Positions 1 through 8,166 of a DNA stretch of 64,000 bases are shown here, one piece after another (position 1 is the stretch's first letter; every line of letters begins with the position of its first letter). This stretch comes from Variovorax paradoxus (GTDB taxonomy: Bacteria; Pseudomonadota; Gammaproteobacteria; Burkholderiales; Burkholderiaceae_C), in NCBI GenBank assembly GCA_016806145.1, contig CP063166.1, positions 310,001-374,000 on the forward strand, written 5' to 3'. Both the position numbers and the translations under genes were made by a program. The notes under the pieces are model-generated. The model made no database searches. It worked only from the letters and a program-made list of their open reading frames with translations, and was not told where the DNA came from.

Positions 1-442
1 CGTTCCACGGGCTGATCAGCGCGCACACGCCGACCGGGTGGAACAGCGTGTAGTTCAGGTGCGTGGGCGTGGGATAGGTGTGGCCGTCGACGCGCGTGCA
101 CATCTCGGCGAAGTAGTAGAAGTTGTCGGCCGCGCGCGGCACCAGCTGCTTGCCGGTCTGCGCGATGACCTGGCCGCAGTCGTTGGTCTCGGTCTGCGCG
201 ATCTCGGGCACGTTCTTCGCGATCAGGTCGCCGAGCTTGCGGATCAGCTTCGCGCGCTCGGGCGCGGGCATGCCGGCCCACTTGGGAAAGGCTTCCTTGG
301 CGGCGGCCACGGCCGCGTTCACCTCGGCCTCGCCGCCGGAAGCGACTTCGGCCAGCACTTCCTGCGTGGCGGGGTTGACGGTCTCGAAGTAGTCCGAGCC
401 CTTGACGGACTTGCCGCCGATGAGATGGTCGATCTGTTGCAT
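1..442 (-). CDS. hpaE: 5-carboxymethyl-2-hydroxymuconate semialdehyde dehydrogenase, N-terminal part (cut by window edge)
   Basis: Reading leftward from an ATG at 442, the first ~147 residues closely resemble HpaE, the NAD-dependent aldehyde dehydrogenase that oxidises the ring-cleavage product of homoprotocatechuate in 4-hydroxyphenylacetate breakdown. Visible family features are the N-terminal 'NPATQEVLAEV' stretch, the 'GGEAEVNAAVAAAKEAFPKW' segment and 'GVCALISPWN' just before the edge. The catalytic Cys and Glu lie outside the window. It is the most downstream visible gene of the hpa operon (hpaR-hpaG1-hpaG2-Bug-hpaE), 13 bases after the Bug receptor gene. A related semialdehyde dehydrogenase is possible by sequence alone, but the hpa neighbours favour HpaE. 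Confidence 0.88.
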   Translation of the reverse strand, partial: MQQIDHLIGGKSVKGSDYFETVNPATQEVLAEVASGGEAEVNAAVAAAKEAFPKWAGMPAPERAKLIRKLGDLIAKNVPEIAQTETNDCGQVIAQTGKQLVPRAADNFYYFAEMCTRVDGHTYPTPTHLNYTLFHPVGVCALISPWN

Positions 443-455
443 GAGGGAATCCGGT

Positions 456-1439
456 TCAGTCCAGTTTGATGTCGCGTGCCTTGATCAAGGCATGCCATTT
501 CTTGCGCTCCGCATCGGTGTAGCGCGTCATTTCGGTGGCGTCGGCGGGGCGGGCCTCCCAGCCGGCGTCGTAGAGCTTCTGGCGCACGCCGGCATCGGCC
601 ATGGCCTTCTGCAGCTCGGTGCCGAGCTTGGCCTGCACTTCCTTCGGCGTGGCCGCGGGCGCGACCAGGCCCTGCCAGGTGTAGGCCTCGACGTTGGCGA
701 AGCCCAGCTCCCTGGCGGTGGGAATGTTCGGCAGCTGCGGCACGCGCTCGGCCGACATGGCGAGCAGCGGCACCACCTTGCCGGCCTTGACCGCGCTCAC
801 GCCGCTGGGCAGGTCGAGCATCATCAGCGCGACCTGGCCGCCCATCAGGTCCTGCAGCGCGGGCGCGCCGCCCTTGTAGGGCACGTGCAGCATCGACACG
901 CCGGCTTCGCGCTGGAACAGTTCGTAGGCGAGGTGGTGCGGACTGCCGGTGCCCGGCGTCGCGATGCTGTACTTGCCGGGCGAGGCCTTGAGCGCGGCCA
1001 GCAGCGCCTTCGCGTCGGCAATGCCGGCATTGGGCGCGGCCGTGATGATCAGCGGCGAGCGGCCCATCATGCCGACCAGCGCGAAGTCCTTCTCGGCGTC
1101 GTAGGGCAGCTTCTTGTAGAGCGCGGGGTTGTAGACCAGCACGCCGTTGTCGGCCGAGAACACGGTGTAGCCGTCGCCGGCCGAGCGCGCCACGTTCTCC
1201 GACGCGATGATCGCGCCGGCGCCGGGCCGGTTGTCGACCAGCACCGGCTGGCCCAGCTGCTGCGACACCTGCGCGCCCACGGTGCGTGCGAGGAAGTCGG
1301 TGCCGCCGCCGGCCGGATAGCCGACCACCCAGCGCACCGGCTTGGCGGGATAGGCGGTCTGCGCGACGGCGAGGGCCGAGACGGCCAGTGCCATCGTTGC
1401 GGCCGCCACGGATTGGAGGAGCTTCTTGCCGGTGATCAT
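456..1439 (-). CDS. Bug-family (tripartite tricarboxylate) periplasmic binding receptor
   Basis: A 327-residue secreted receptor of the Bug/TctC family, which in known members captures organic acids in the periplasm. A Sec-type signal peptide ends at about residue 26 (VAQTAYPAKPV). It is followed by the family signature 'VRWVVGYPAGGGTDFLAR' and 'LVDNRPGAGAIIASENVARS'. It sits between hpaG2 and hpaE, so it is probably co-expressed with the homoprotocatechuate genes and may bind an aromatic or dicarboxylic acid of that pathway; this is inference. No TctA/TctB membrane partners lie in the window. Confidence 0.9.
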   Translation of the reverse strand: MITGKKLLQSVAAATMALAVSALAVAQTAYPAKPVRWVVGYPAGGGTDFLARTVGAQVSQQLGQPVLVDNRPGAGAIIASENVARSAGDGYTVFSADNGVLVYNPALYKKLPYDAEKDFALVGMMGRSPLIITAAPNAGIADAKALLAALKASPGKYSIATPGTGSPHHLAYELFQREAGVSMLHVPYKGGAPALQDLMGGQVALMMLDLPSGVSAVKAGKVVPLLAMSAERVPQLPNIPTARELGFANVEAYTWQGLVAPAATPKEVQAKLGTELQKAMADAGVRQKLYDAGWEARPADATEMTRYTDAERKKWHALIKARDIKLD

Positions 1440-1518
1440 GTCGTGTCGTCTCCGCTGATCTCTTGTGTGTACGAAGGGAAAAGGAAAGCGCGCCGTGCGG
1501 ACGCGCGGGGGAAGGAAA

Positions 1519-2271
1519 TCAGGCCGCCGCGATGGTGTTGACCAGCGCGCCGATACCCTCGATCTCGGTCACGACCTCGTCGCCGGGCTGGCAGTCGACC
1601 ACGCCGTCGGGCGTGCCCGTGAGGATCAGGTCGCCGGGCGACAGCGTCATGAAGCGGCTGAAGTACTCGATCAGGAAGGGCGCGTCGAAGATCATGTCGC
1701 GCGTGTTGCCCTGCTGCGTGACCTGGCCGTTGACCGTGGTGCGCAGCGCGAGCGCCATCGGGTCGGCCACGTCCTTCGCATCGACCAGCCAGGGGCCGAT
1801 CGGCGTGCAGGTGTCGCGGTTCTTCACGCGCAGATTGGGGCGGTACCAGTTCTCGAGGTAGTCGCGGATCGCGTAGTCGTTGGCCACGGTGTAGCCGCCG
1901 ATGAAGTCGTAGGCATCGTCGCGCTTCACGTGGCGCGCGGTCTTGCCGATCACGATCGCGAGCTCGCACTCGTAGTGCATGAACTGCACGCCGGCCGGGC
2001 GGAAGGTCTTCTGGCGATGGCCGATCAGCGCGCTCTGGCCCTTGACGAAGACCAGCGGCTCCTCGGGCGCCTTGAACTCGAGTTCCTTCGCATGGTCGGC
2101 GTAGTTGAGGCCGAGCGCGAGGATGGTGCGCGGGCGCGGCGTGGGCGCGAGCGGCGGCAGCCAGTCGACGGCGTCGAAGCCGACCATGCGGCCATCGGCC
2201 AGCCGCAGCGCGCCGTCGTGTTCGACGGCCTCGTGCACGGCGTTCTCGTAGCGGATGCGTGCGTGCTTCAT
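1519..2271 (-). CDS. hpaG2: 2-hydroxyhepta-2,4-diene-1,7-dioate isomerase (HpaG C-domain type)
   Basis: A 250-residue fumarylacetoacetate-hydrolase-fold protein. The metal-binding acidic residues are visible as E101 and E103 in 'HYECELAIVIG' and D132 in 'NDYAIRDYLENW'; 'PGDLILTGTPDG' is near the C-terminus. In E. coli HpaG is one two-domain protein performing decarboxylation and isomerisation of the homoprotocatechuate meta-cleavage product. Here the isomerase half is its own gene. The ATG at 2271 overlaps the hpaG1 stop (ATGA, 2268-2271), so translation is probably coupled. The start is chosen because of this overlap and the match to the HpaG2 N-terminus. The assignment of the two halves to individual reactions follows the known E. 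coli enzyme. Confidence 0.88.
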   Translation of the reverse strand: MKHARIRYENAVHEAVEHDGALRLADGRMVGFDAVDWLPPLAPTPRPRTILALGLNYADHAKELEFKAPEEPLVFVKGQSALIGHRQKTFRPAGVQFMHYECELAIVIGKTARHVKRDDAYDFIGGYTVANDYAIRDYLENWYRPNLRVKNRDTCTPIGPWLVDAKDVADPMALALRTTVNGQVTQQGNTRDMIFDAPFLIEYFSRFMTLSPGDLILTGTPDGVVDCQPGDEVVTEIEGIGALVNTIAAA

Positions 2272-2930
2272 GCGGCGGCTCCCGTCTCTTCTGCAACCAG
2301 GGTGTTGGTGAGCGTCTCGAAGCCCGGCGCCGAGATCTCGATGCGGTCGCCCACGCGTGCCAGCGGCCGGCCCGCGCCGCAGCCGAGCATCAGCACGTCG
2401 CCGTGCGCCAGCGTCATGAATTCGCCGACCTCGGCCAGCAGCTGGCGCGCGGGGCGCACCAGCGTGGAGAAGTCCAGCGTCTGCTGAAGCTCGCCGTTGA
2501 TGCGCACCTCGACGCGGAACGCCGCGGGATCGTCCACCTCCTGCGCGTCGCGCAGCGCGGGGCCGATGCCGAGGAAGCCGTCGAGGCATTTGAACTTGAC
2601 CGGCGGGCGGAAGAAGCTCGCATGCGGCACCGACAGGTCGTTCATCGGCACGAAGCCTTCGATGTCGCCATCGGCGCCGACCACCATGCCGATGCTCGCG
2701 CCCACCTCGACCTCGGGCACGTTCGCCGGCACCGGAATCGCGGCGCCATGCGGGCTCCAGGTGTTGGCGGTCTTGACGTAGAGCACCGGCGCCTTGGGCG
2801 GCGCCTTGTAGGGCGGGGCGCTCATCTGCGGCGCGAGCGCCTCCACCTCGGCGCGGAAGTTGAGCAGCGTGCCGTAGACGGTGCCGGCGGGAAGGAAATG
2901 GGAAGGTGAAGGTGAAGAAGGGGGGCTCAT
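2268..2930 (-). CDS. hpaG1: 5-oxopent-3-ene-1,2,5-tricarboxylate decarboxylase subunit (HpaG N-domain type)
   Basis: A 220-residue FAH-family protein matching the N-terminal half of HpaG. Features are 'GTVYGTLLNFRAEVEAL', 'PEVEVGASIGMVVG' with likely metal ligands E73 and E75, and 'MTLAHGDVLMLG'. The family role is decarboxylation of the tricarboxylate formed from homoprotocatechuate before HpaG2 isomerises the product. Its ATG (2930) overlaps the hpaR stop and its stop overlaps the hpaG2 start, giving a tightly coupled hpaR-hpaG1-hpaG2 run. The first dozen residues are Ser/Pro-rich and poorly conserved, so an internal start is possible. Confidence 0.87.
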   Translation of the reverse strand: MSPPSSPSPSHFLPAGTVYGTLLNFRAEVEALAPQMSAPPYKAPPKAPVLYVKTANTWSPHGAAIPVPANVPEVEVGASIGMVVGADGDIEGFVPMNDLSVPHASFFRPPVKFKCLDGFLGIGPALRDAQEVDDPAAFRVEVRINGELQQTLDFSTLVRPARQLLAEVGEFMTLAHGDVLMLGCGAGRPLARVGDRIEISAPGFETLTNTLVAEETGAAA

Positions 2931-3358
2931 GGCTGTTCCAGTGCGATCAGTTCGTCGAGCAGCTCGTAGAGCTGGCCGAGCTTGTCCTTGCCCAGGGATT
3001 GCTCCATCCACTGGTAGTGCGCCTCGATGCTCGAGGACAGCTTGGTCACCAGCTTCATGCCGCGCGGCGTGGCCTCGACCACGGTGCGGCGCTGGTCGGC
3101 CGGGTCGCGGCTGCGCGTGATCAGGTCGTCGCGCTCCATGCGTGCGAGCACGCCCGTGAGGCTGGGCCCGAGGATGAAGGCCTCGCGCGCCACGCGGCCG
3201 GTTTCGACCGCGCCGTGTTCGCCGAGCACGCGCAGCACGCGCCACTGCTGGTCCGACAGCGCATGCACGCGCAGGCTGGGCCGGGTGTGGGCCATGACGG
3301 CTTCGCGTGCCTGCAGCAGCAGGCGCGGAAGGTTGCGGTGGGTGAAGGCGGTGCTCAT
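2927..3358 (-). CDS. hpaR: MarR-family regulator of homoprotocatechuate degradation
   Basis: A 143-residue winged-helix MarR protein. 'DQQWRVLRVLGEHG', 'LGPSLTGVLARMERDDLITRS' and the wing 'DPADQRRTVVEATPRG' are diagnostic and match HpaR. Known HpaR represses the hpa genes until the aromatic acid is present. Here hpaR is the first gene of the operon it probably controls, so it would also repress itself. The ATG at 3358 is preferred. An in-frame ATG at 3380 would add seven residues but lies inside the palindromic operator at 3371-3386. Neither start has a convincing Shine-Dalgarno sequence. Confidence 0.88.
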   Translation of the reverse strand: MSTAFTHRNLPRLLLQAREAVMAHTRPSLRVHALSDQQWRVLRVLGEHGAVETGRVAREAFILGPSLTGVLARMERDDLITRSRDPADQRRTVVEATPRGMKLVTKLSSSIEAHYQWMEQSLGKDKLGQLYELLDELIALEQP

Positions 3359-3370
3359 GTCGATCGATTT

Positions 3371-3386
3371 ATTTAACATGTTAAAT
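3371..3386. promoter_or_regulatory. Perfect 16-bp palindrome, probable HpaR operator
   Basis: ATTTAACATGTTAAAT reads identically on both strands and begins 12 bases upstream of the hpaR ATG. Its AT-rich sequence stands out in GC-rich DNA. MarR-family regulators typically bind such palindromes over their own promoters, so this is the likely site for autorepression and control of the whole hpa operon (inference). Confidence 0.75.
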
Positions 3387-3416
3387 GATCGGCAAAAAAA
3401 CACGGCTACGGGATAA

Positions 3417-3438
3417 CCCTGGCCCGCGCGGGCCAGGG
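3417..3438 (-). terminator. Hairpin terminator after the Bug receptor gene
   Basis: A perfect 22-bp palindrome (arms CCCTGGCCCGC and GCGGGCCAGGG) lies ten bases past the stop of the minus-strand receptor gene that ends at 3448. On the minus strand a run of seven T follows, though about 17 bases after the stem, so it may be a weak intrinsic terminator separating that unit from the hpa operon. Confidence 0.6.
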
Positions 3439-3447
3439 TGGCTTGCG

Positions 3448-4434
3448 TCAATCGACGGTCGCGCCCGAGGCGCGGATCACCTGGCCCCAGCGCTCCGATT
3501 CGCTGCGGATGTAGGCCGCGAGCTGCGCGGGCGTGCTCGAGCCGGGCTCGAAGCCGTCGTTCTCGAGCTTCTGGCGCAGCGCGGGCTGGGCGATCACCTT
3601 CGCGATCTCCTGGCTCAGCCGCTCGACCACCGGCGCCGGCGTGCCCGCGGGCGCGACGATGCTCTGCCAGGCCACGGCCTCGAAATCGGCCGTGCCCGGC
3701 AGCCGCGACTCGGCCACCGTCGGCACGTCGGGGAAGGTGGGCTGGCGCTTCTTCGAGGTCACGGCCAGCGCGCGCAGCTTGCCGCTGCGCACGTGCTGCA
3801 GCGCCGGCGCGATGTCGGTGAACATCAGCTGCAGCTGGCCGCCGAGCAGGTCGGTGAGCGCGAGCGCGCTGCCCTTGTAGGGCACGTGCGTCATCGCGGT
3901 GCCGGTGGCGAACTTGAACATCTCGGCGCCCAGGTGCTGCGGGCTGCCGTTGCCGGCCGAGCCGTAGCTCAGGCCCTCGGGTCTGGACTTGGCGAGCGCC
4001 ACCAGTTCGGCCAGCGTGCGCGCGGGCACCGAGGGATGCACCACCACCATCAGCGGCACCGCGCCGATCAGGCCCACGGGCGCGAAGTCCTTCGCCGGGT
4101 CGTACGAGAGCTTCTTGTAGAGCCAGGGATTGATCGCGAGCGTGGTGCTGGTGGCCACCAGCAGGGTCGAGCCGTCGGGCGCCGAGCGCGCCACCTGCGA
4201 GGCGCCGATGGCGGTGCCCGCGCCGGGCTTGTTGTCGACGATCACGGTGCGGCCGAGCGCCGTGCCGAGCTGCTGCGCGATCAGCCGGCCGAGCATGTCG
4301 GTGGTGCCGCCGGGCGCGTAGGGCACGACGATGGTGATGGGCTTGTCGTTCTGCGCCAGCGCGGCGAGCGGGCCGGCGGCGCAGGCGGCGGCGGACAGGG
4401 CACCGAGCTGGCGCAGGGCGTGGCGGCGGTTCAT
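3448..4434 (-). CDS. Bug-family periplasmic binding receptor
   Basis: A 328-residue receptor with a signal peptide ending near residue 28 (PLAALAQNDKPI). The family signature 'ITIVVPYAPGGTTDMLGRLIAQ' and 'VIDNKPGAGTAIGASQVARS' follow. It is translated just after the FAD monooxygenase gene with an ATGA overlap (4431-4434), so the receptor may supply that monooxygenase with an aromatic substrate (inference). No membrane subunits are nearby. Confidence 0.9.
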   Translation of the reverse strand: MNRRHALRQLGALSAAACAAGPLAALAQNDKPITIVVPYAPGGTTDMLGRLIAQQLGTALGRTVIVDNKPGAGTAIGASQVARSAPDGSTLLVATSTTLAINPWLYKKLSYDPAKDFAPVGLIGAVPLMVVVHPSVPARTLAELVALAKSRPEGLSYGSAGNGSPQHLGAEMFKFATGTAMTHVPYKGSALALTDLLGGQLQLMFTDIAPALQHVRSGKLRALAVTSKKRQPTFPDVPTVAESRLPGTADFEAVAWQSIVAPAGTPAPVVERLSQEIAKVIAQPALRQKLENDGFEPGSSTPAQLAAYIRSESERWGQVIRASGATVD

Positions 4435-6131
4435 GCGGATGTCTCTCTTTCTTCGTTGGATTCGGAAGCAGCGGCTGGCGTGGCGCCGCGCAGCAGGTCG
4501 ACCAGCGCCTCGGGATCGGCCGGCACGGCATCGCCGCGCCAGGCCACGTGCTGGTCGGGGCGCGAGATCACGAGCGCGCGGTCGTAGAGCGCGGCGGCCT
4601 CGGGGCCGTCGATGTCGAGCACGCGCAGCGGCAGCCCGCGCGCGGCGGCGGCGGCCGCGAGCGGTGCCACATCGAGCGCCGGGTCGCGCCGCAGCAGCAC
4701 GTAGCCCTCGCCGAGCGCGGCCATCGCGTCGTAGAGCGAGCGGCCGTCGGCCAGCCACAGGTGCGGAACGCGGCAGCCGGGCACGGTGGAGGGCTTGAAG
4801 TCGTACATGGTGTAGGCCGGCGCGGCCTCGCCGTCGTAGGCGATCAGCGGCGAGGCGTCGTAGAAGTAGCCGAAGTTCAGCCCGCCGCAGCAGTACTGCT
4901 GCACGTTGAGGTCGTACAGCGCCTGGCCGCGCGCGGCGCGCAGCGCGTCGCCCTCGGGGCCCGGTGCCTCGATGCCCTCGGGCACGCCCTCGCGCTGCTT
5001 CTGCAGGGCCAGCGCATGGTTCATCGCGAACTTCGAGACCTGCTCGGTGATCGGCTGGCGCTCGGCCTCGTGCGCGCCGAGCGCGGCCTCGGCGAGCCAG
5101 CCGCGCAGGTGGCCCGCGAGCAGCCACGACAGGTTCATCGCGTCGGCGATGCCGGCGTTCATGCCGTAGCCCGCCATCGGGATCCACAGATGGGCGGCGT
5201 CGCCGCAGATGAAGACGCGGCGGTCGCGGAAGCGCTCGGCCACCAGGCGGCGGCCGATCCAGTCCTCCTTCGAGATCACCTCGTACTCGAAGTCCGGGCC
5301 CACGCCGAGGATCTGGCGGATCGCCCAGTCGCGGTCGATCGATTCGAAGTCGGTCTCGTCGGCCAGCAGGTAGTTGTGCAGCAGCCAGGTCTCGCGCCCG
5401 TCGATCGCATAGACGTTGCCGCAGCGCCGCGGATTGAGCGCGAAGGTGGCCCAGGCCGGCTTGTTCTTCAGCAGGCCCAGCAGCGCGGGCGCGCGGAAGT
5501 AGGTCGACTGCACGCGGCCCACCACGTCGGTGCCGCGCAGGTTGGCGCCGATCTTCTTGCGCACCGTCGAGCGCCCGCCGTCGCAGCCGATCAGGTGGCT
5601 GCAGCGGATGCGCACCGCGCTGCCGTCGTCGAGGTCGACGCCGGTCGCCCACACGCCTTCGTCGTCCTGCTCGAAGTCGTCGATGCGCGTGCGGTTGCGG
5701 ATGCGCAGGCCCGGCGTCGCCTCGGCATGTGCGAACAGCACCGGCTCGAGGAAGATCTGGTTGATGCGGTGCGGCGGTTCGGCCGTGGGCCACCAGGTGT
5801 CGGGCCCGCCGGTGGCGGTGTAGCGCTCGCGCCGCGCGGGGATCGGGATGCGCGAGAGCTCGGGGCCCGTCACCGTGGTGCGGTAGGCCACGTCGTTCGG
5901 ATAGTCGGCCGGCAGGCCCGCGTCGCGCAGTGCCTGCGCCACGCCGAGCCGGCGGAAGATCTCCATCGAGCGCGCCGACACGTGGTTGCACTTCACGTTC
6001 GGCGGCTCGCCGCGGTGGCGGATCTCGGTGACCAGCACGTCGATGCCGCATTGCGCGAGGTCGATGGCCAGCGTGAGGCCGACCGGCCCGCCGCCGACGA
6101 TCAGCACCTGCGCCTGCAGTGGTTCTGTCAT
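4431..6131 (-). CDS. FAD-dependent aromatic-ring monooxygenase (MhpA/phenol hydroxylase type)
   Basis: A 566-residue group A flavoprotein monooxygenase. The N-terminal dinucleotide fold has GGGPVG at residues 13-18. The 'GCDGGRSTVRKKIG' (DG) and 'ICGDAAHLWIPMAGYGMNAGIADAMNLSW' region (GD motif plus flavin contacts) are intact, and the length fits the MhpA/PheA-like subfamily with a C-terminal thioredoxin-like domain. Such enzymes use NAD(P)H and O2 to hydroxylate phenolic or other aromatic acids; the substrate cannot be read. It forms a two-gene unit with the downstream Bug receptor and faces a divergent LysR gene 74 bases away, the usual arrangement for substrate-induced catabolism. Confidence 0.87.
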   Translation of the reverse strand: MTEPLQAQVLIVGGGPVGLTLAIDLAQCGIDVLVTEIRHRGEPPNVKCNHVSARSMEIFRRLGVAQALRDAGLPADYPNDVAYRTTVTGPELSRIPIPARRERYTATGGPDTWWPTAEPPHRINQIFLEPVLFAHAEATPGLRIRNRTRIDDFEQDDEGVWATGVDLDDGSAVRIRCSHLIGCDGGRSTVRKKIGANLRGTDVVGRVQSTYFRAPALLGLLKNKPAWATFALNPRRCGNVYAIDGRETWLLHNYLLADETDFESIDRDWAIRQILGVGPDFEYEVISKEDWIGRRLVAERFRDRRVFICGDAAHLWIPMAGYGMNAGIADAMNLSWLLAGHLRGWLAEAALGAHEAERQPITEQVSKFAMNHALALQKQREGVPEGIEAPGPEGDALRAARGQALYDLNVQQYCCGGLNFGYFYDASPLIAYDGEAAPAYTMYDFKPSTVPGCRVPHLWLADGRSLYDAMAALGEGYVLLRRDPALDVAPLAAAAAARGLPLRVLDIDGPEAAALYDRALVISRPDQHVAWRGDAVPADPEALVDLLRGATPAAASESNEERETSA

Positions 6132-6205
6132 GGGTTCGTTTGTCTCTCGTTGTGGACGGCGGCCATTACAGTGCCGAAGTGCCATCCGACAGAAGTGAAA
6201 CTTTC

Positions 6206-7132
6206 ATGGCCATTCATAAAAAGCCTTTATCAATGCGCGGCCTGCCCTCGGTGCGCCAGCTGCGCGCCTTCGCGGCCGTCTATCACAGCGGCCAGCTGTC
6301 GAGCGCCGCCGCGGCGCTGTCGCTCACCCAGCCGGCGGTCAGCGTGCTGCTGCGCGAGCTCGAGGACCGGCTCGGCGTGCGGCTGTTCGACCGCACCACG
6401 CGCAGCCTGCACCGCACCGCCGCGGCCGACGAGGCCATCGGCCATGCCGAGCGCGTGCTGGCCGAGCTCGACGCGCTGGGCAGCGGCATGGCCGAGCTCG
6501 CGGCCGGGCGGCGCGGCCGCCTGCGCATCGCCGTCACCTCCACCATCGCGCAGACGCTGATGCCGCGCGCGCTGCGCCGCTACACGCAGCAGCATCCGGA
6601 TGTGAAGGTGGCGATCGACGACTGCGCGCCGAGCCAGTTCGTCGAGACCGTGCTCAGCGGCCAGGTCGATTTCGGCGTCGGCACCCTGCAGGCGCGCACG
6701 CCGGGCCTGGACGAGCGCGTGTTCGTGCACGACCACCTCGCGGTGATCGCCGACCGCGACCTGCCGCTGCCCGGCGGCGCCGCGGGCATCACCTGGCGCC
6801 AGCTCGCGGCGCTGCGGCTCATCACGGTCAAGCCGGGCTACGGCGTGCGCAACAGCATCGACGCCGCGGCCGCCGAGGCCGGCGTGCGGCTCGAGATCGC
6901 CTACGAGGTGACGCTGTTGACCACCGCGCTCGCGATGGCCGCGGGCGGGCTCGGGCCGGCGCTGCTGCCGGCGTCGATCCTCGCGCATGCCGATCCCTCG
7001 CGGCTGGTCGCGCGCCGGCTGATCCGGCCGACCGTGGCGCGCAACATCGCGGTGGTCACGCGGCAGGGCCGCTCGCTATCGCCGGCCGCGGCGGCCTTCG
7101 CCGACCTGCTGGCGGGCGAATTCGCGATCTGA
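6206..7132 (+). CDS. LysR-type transcriptional regulator
   Basis: A 308-residue LTTR. The N-terminal helix-turn-helix spans about residues 15-70 ('LPSVRQLRAFAAVYHSGQL', 'LTQPAVSVLLRELEDRLGVR', 'LFDRTTRSLHRT'), followed by the effector-binding domain. It is divergent from the FAD monooxygenase operon, its probable target. It resembles the neighbouring LysR protein at 7137-8054 along most of its length ('LITVKPGYGVRNSID', 'TTALAMAAGGLG'), so the two look like paralogues. An alternative ATG at 6233 would shorten it by nine residues. Confidence 0.9.
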   Translation: MAIHKKPLSMRGLPSVRQLRAFAAVYHSGQLSSAAAALSLTQPAVSVLLRELEDRLGVRLFDRTTRSLHRTAAADEAIGHAERVLAELDALGSGMAELAAGRRGRLRIAVTSTIAQTLMPRALRRYTQQHPDVKVAIDDCAPSQFVETVLSGQVDFGVGTLQARTPGLDERVFVHDHLAVIADRDLPLPGGAAGITWRQLAALRLITVKPGYGVRNSIDAAAAEAGVRLEIAYEVTLLTTALAMAAGGLGPALLPASILAHADPSRLVARRLIRPTVARNIAVVTRQGRSLSPAAAAFADLLAGEFAI

Positions 7133-7136
7133 GGTT

Positions 7137-8054
7137 TCAGGCGCGCGGCCGTGCCAGGTAGGCCTGCATGGTCTCGATGAAGGTCTTGGCCGCCACCGAG
7201 AGCGTGCGGTCGCGCTTGGCGACCACCGAGATGTTGCGCGTCACCACCGGCGCGTGGATCTTGCGCGCCACCAGCTCCTTGAAGCCGCACTGCGCCACCA
7301 GCTCGGCCGGCACGATCGACGCGCCCAGGCCCGAGGCGCTCATCGCGAGCGCGGTGGTCAACAGCGACACCTCCTGCTGGATGTCGAGCGCCACGTTGGC
7401 CGCGCGCGCGGTGCGGTCGATGGCATTGCGGATGCCGTAGCCGGCCTTCACCGTGATCAGCGCATGGCCCGCGAGGTCGCTCCAGCGCACCTGGCGGCGC
7501 CGCGCCAGCGGATGGCTGGGCAGGCACACCAGCGCGAGGTGGTCGTGGATCAGCGTGCGCTGGCTCAGCGCCGCCACCTCCTGGTCGGGCGAGCCGATGC
7601 CGAAGTCCACCTGCTCCGAGAGGATGCGCGGCACGAACTGCTCGGTCTCGCAGTCGACCAGCTGCACGCGCACGCCCGGATGCAGGTCGTTGAAATGCCG
7701 GATCACCGGCGGCACCAGCGTCAGCGCGATGGTCGGCGTGACCGCGATGCCGATGCGCCCGCTGGGCGTGGCCTGGCCGCGGAATCCGGTCTCGAGCGAG
7801 CGCACGTCGCGCAGGATGCGCTCCGCGATCGGCAGCATCTCGTGCGCGGCCTCGGTCGGGCTCAGCGAGCGCGTGGTGCGGTCGAACAGGCTGGTGCCGG
7901 TGGCGGCCTCGAGCTGGCGGACCAGCACGCTGACGGCCGAGTGCGTGAGGTAGAGCCGGTCGGCCGCGGCGCTGAGCTTGCGCCAGCGATAGACCTCCAC
8001 GAAGGCGCGCAGCTGGCGCAGGCTGGTGCCGGGGATCGAGCCATCGTGATTCAT
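7137..8054 (-). CDS. LysR-type transcriptional regulator
   Basis: A 305-residue LTTR with an N-terminal HTH ('TSLRQLRAFVEVYRWRKLSA', 'LTHSAVSVLVRQLEAATG', 'LFDRTTRSLSPT') and an effector domain. It is divergent from the aldolase-Bug-dehydrogenase operon starting at 8167 and probably controls it. Its stop codon is four bases from that of the paralogous LysR at 6206-7132, giving a tail-to-tail pair. A dyad with LTTR geometry begins five bases upstream of its ATG, suggesting autoregulation. Confidence 0.9.
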   Translation of the reverse strand: MNHDGSIPGTSLRQLRAFVEVYRWRKLSAAADRLYLTHSAVSVLVRQLEAATGTSLFDRTTRSLSPTEAAHEMLPIAERILRDVRSLETGFRGQATPSGRIGIAVTPTIALTLVPPVIRHFNDLHPGVRVQLVDCETEQFVPRILSEQVDFGIGSPDQEVAALSQRTLIHDHLALVCLPSHPLARRRQVRWSDLAGHALITVKAGYGIRNAIDRTARAANVALDIQQEVSLLTTALAMSASGLGASIVPAELVAQCGFKELVARKIHAPVVTRNISVVAKRDRTLSVAAKTFIETMQAYLARPRA

Positions 8055-8058
8055 GAAT

Positions 8059-8081
8059 TTATTTCGACGCTTGCAAAATAA
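8059..8081. promoter_or_regulatory. LysR-type operator dyad TTATTT-N11-AAATAA
   Basis: An interrupted inverted repeat with an 11-base spacer lies in the divergent region between the LysR gene (start 8054) and the aldolase operon (start 8167). The AT-rich arms and T-N11-A geometry match typical LTTR recognition sites. Function is inferred. Confidence 0.55.
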
Positions 8082-8166
8082 GTTTCGATTCTCTCGCGCT
8101 GCGTCCTCCGCTCCAATCGCGCCCATGTCCTGCATCCGGAGGGCGCCAACGACAACAGGAGACTCG

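Noticed and set aside
3359..3380. Longer HpaR starting at 3380
   Set aside because: That ATG is within the palindromic operator and adds residues not expected for HpaR.
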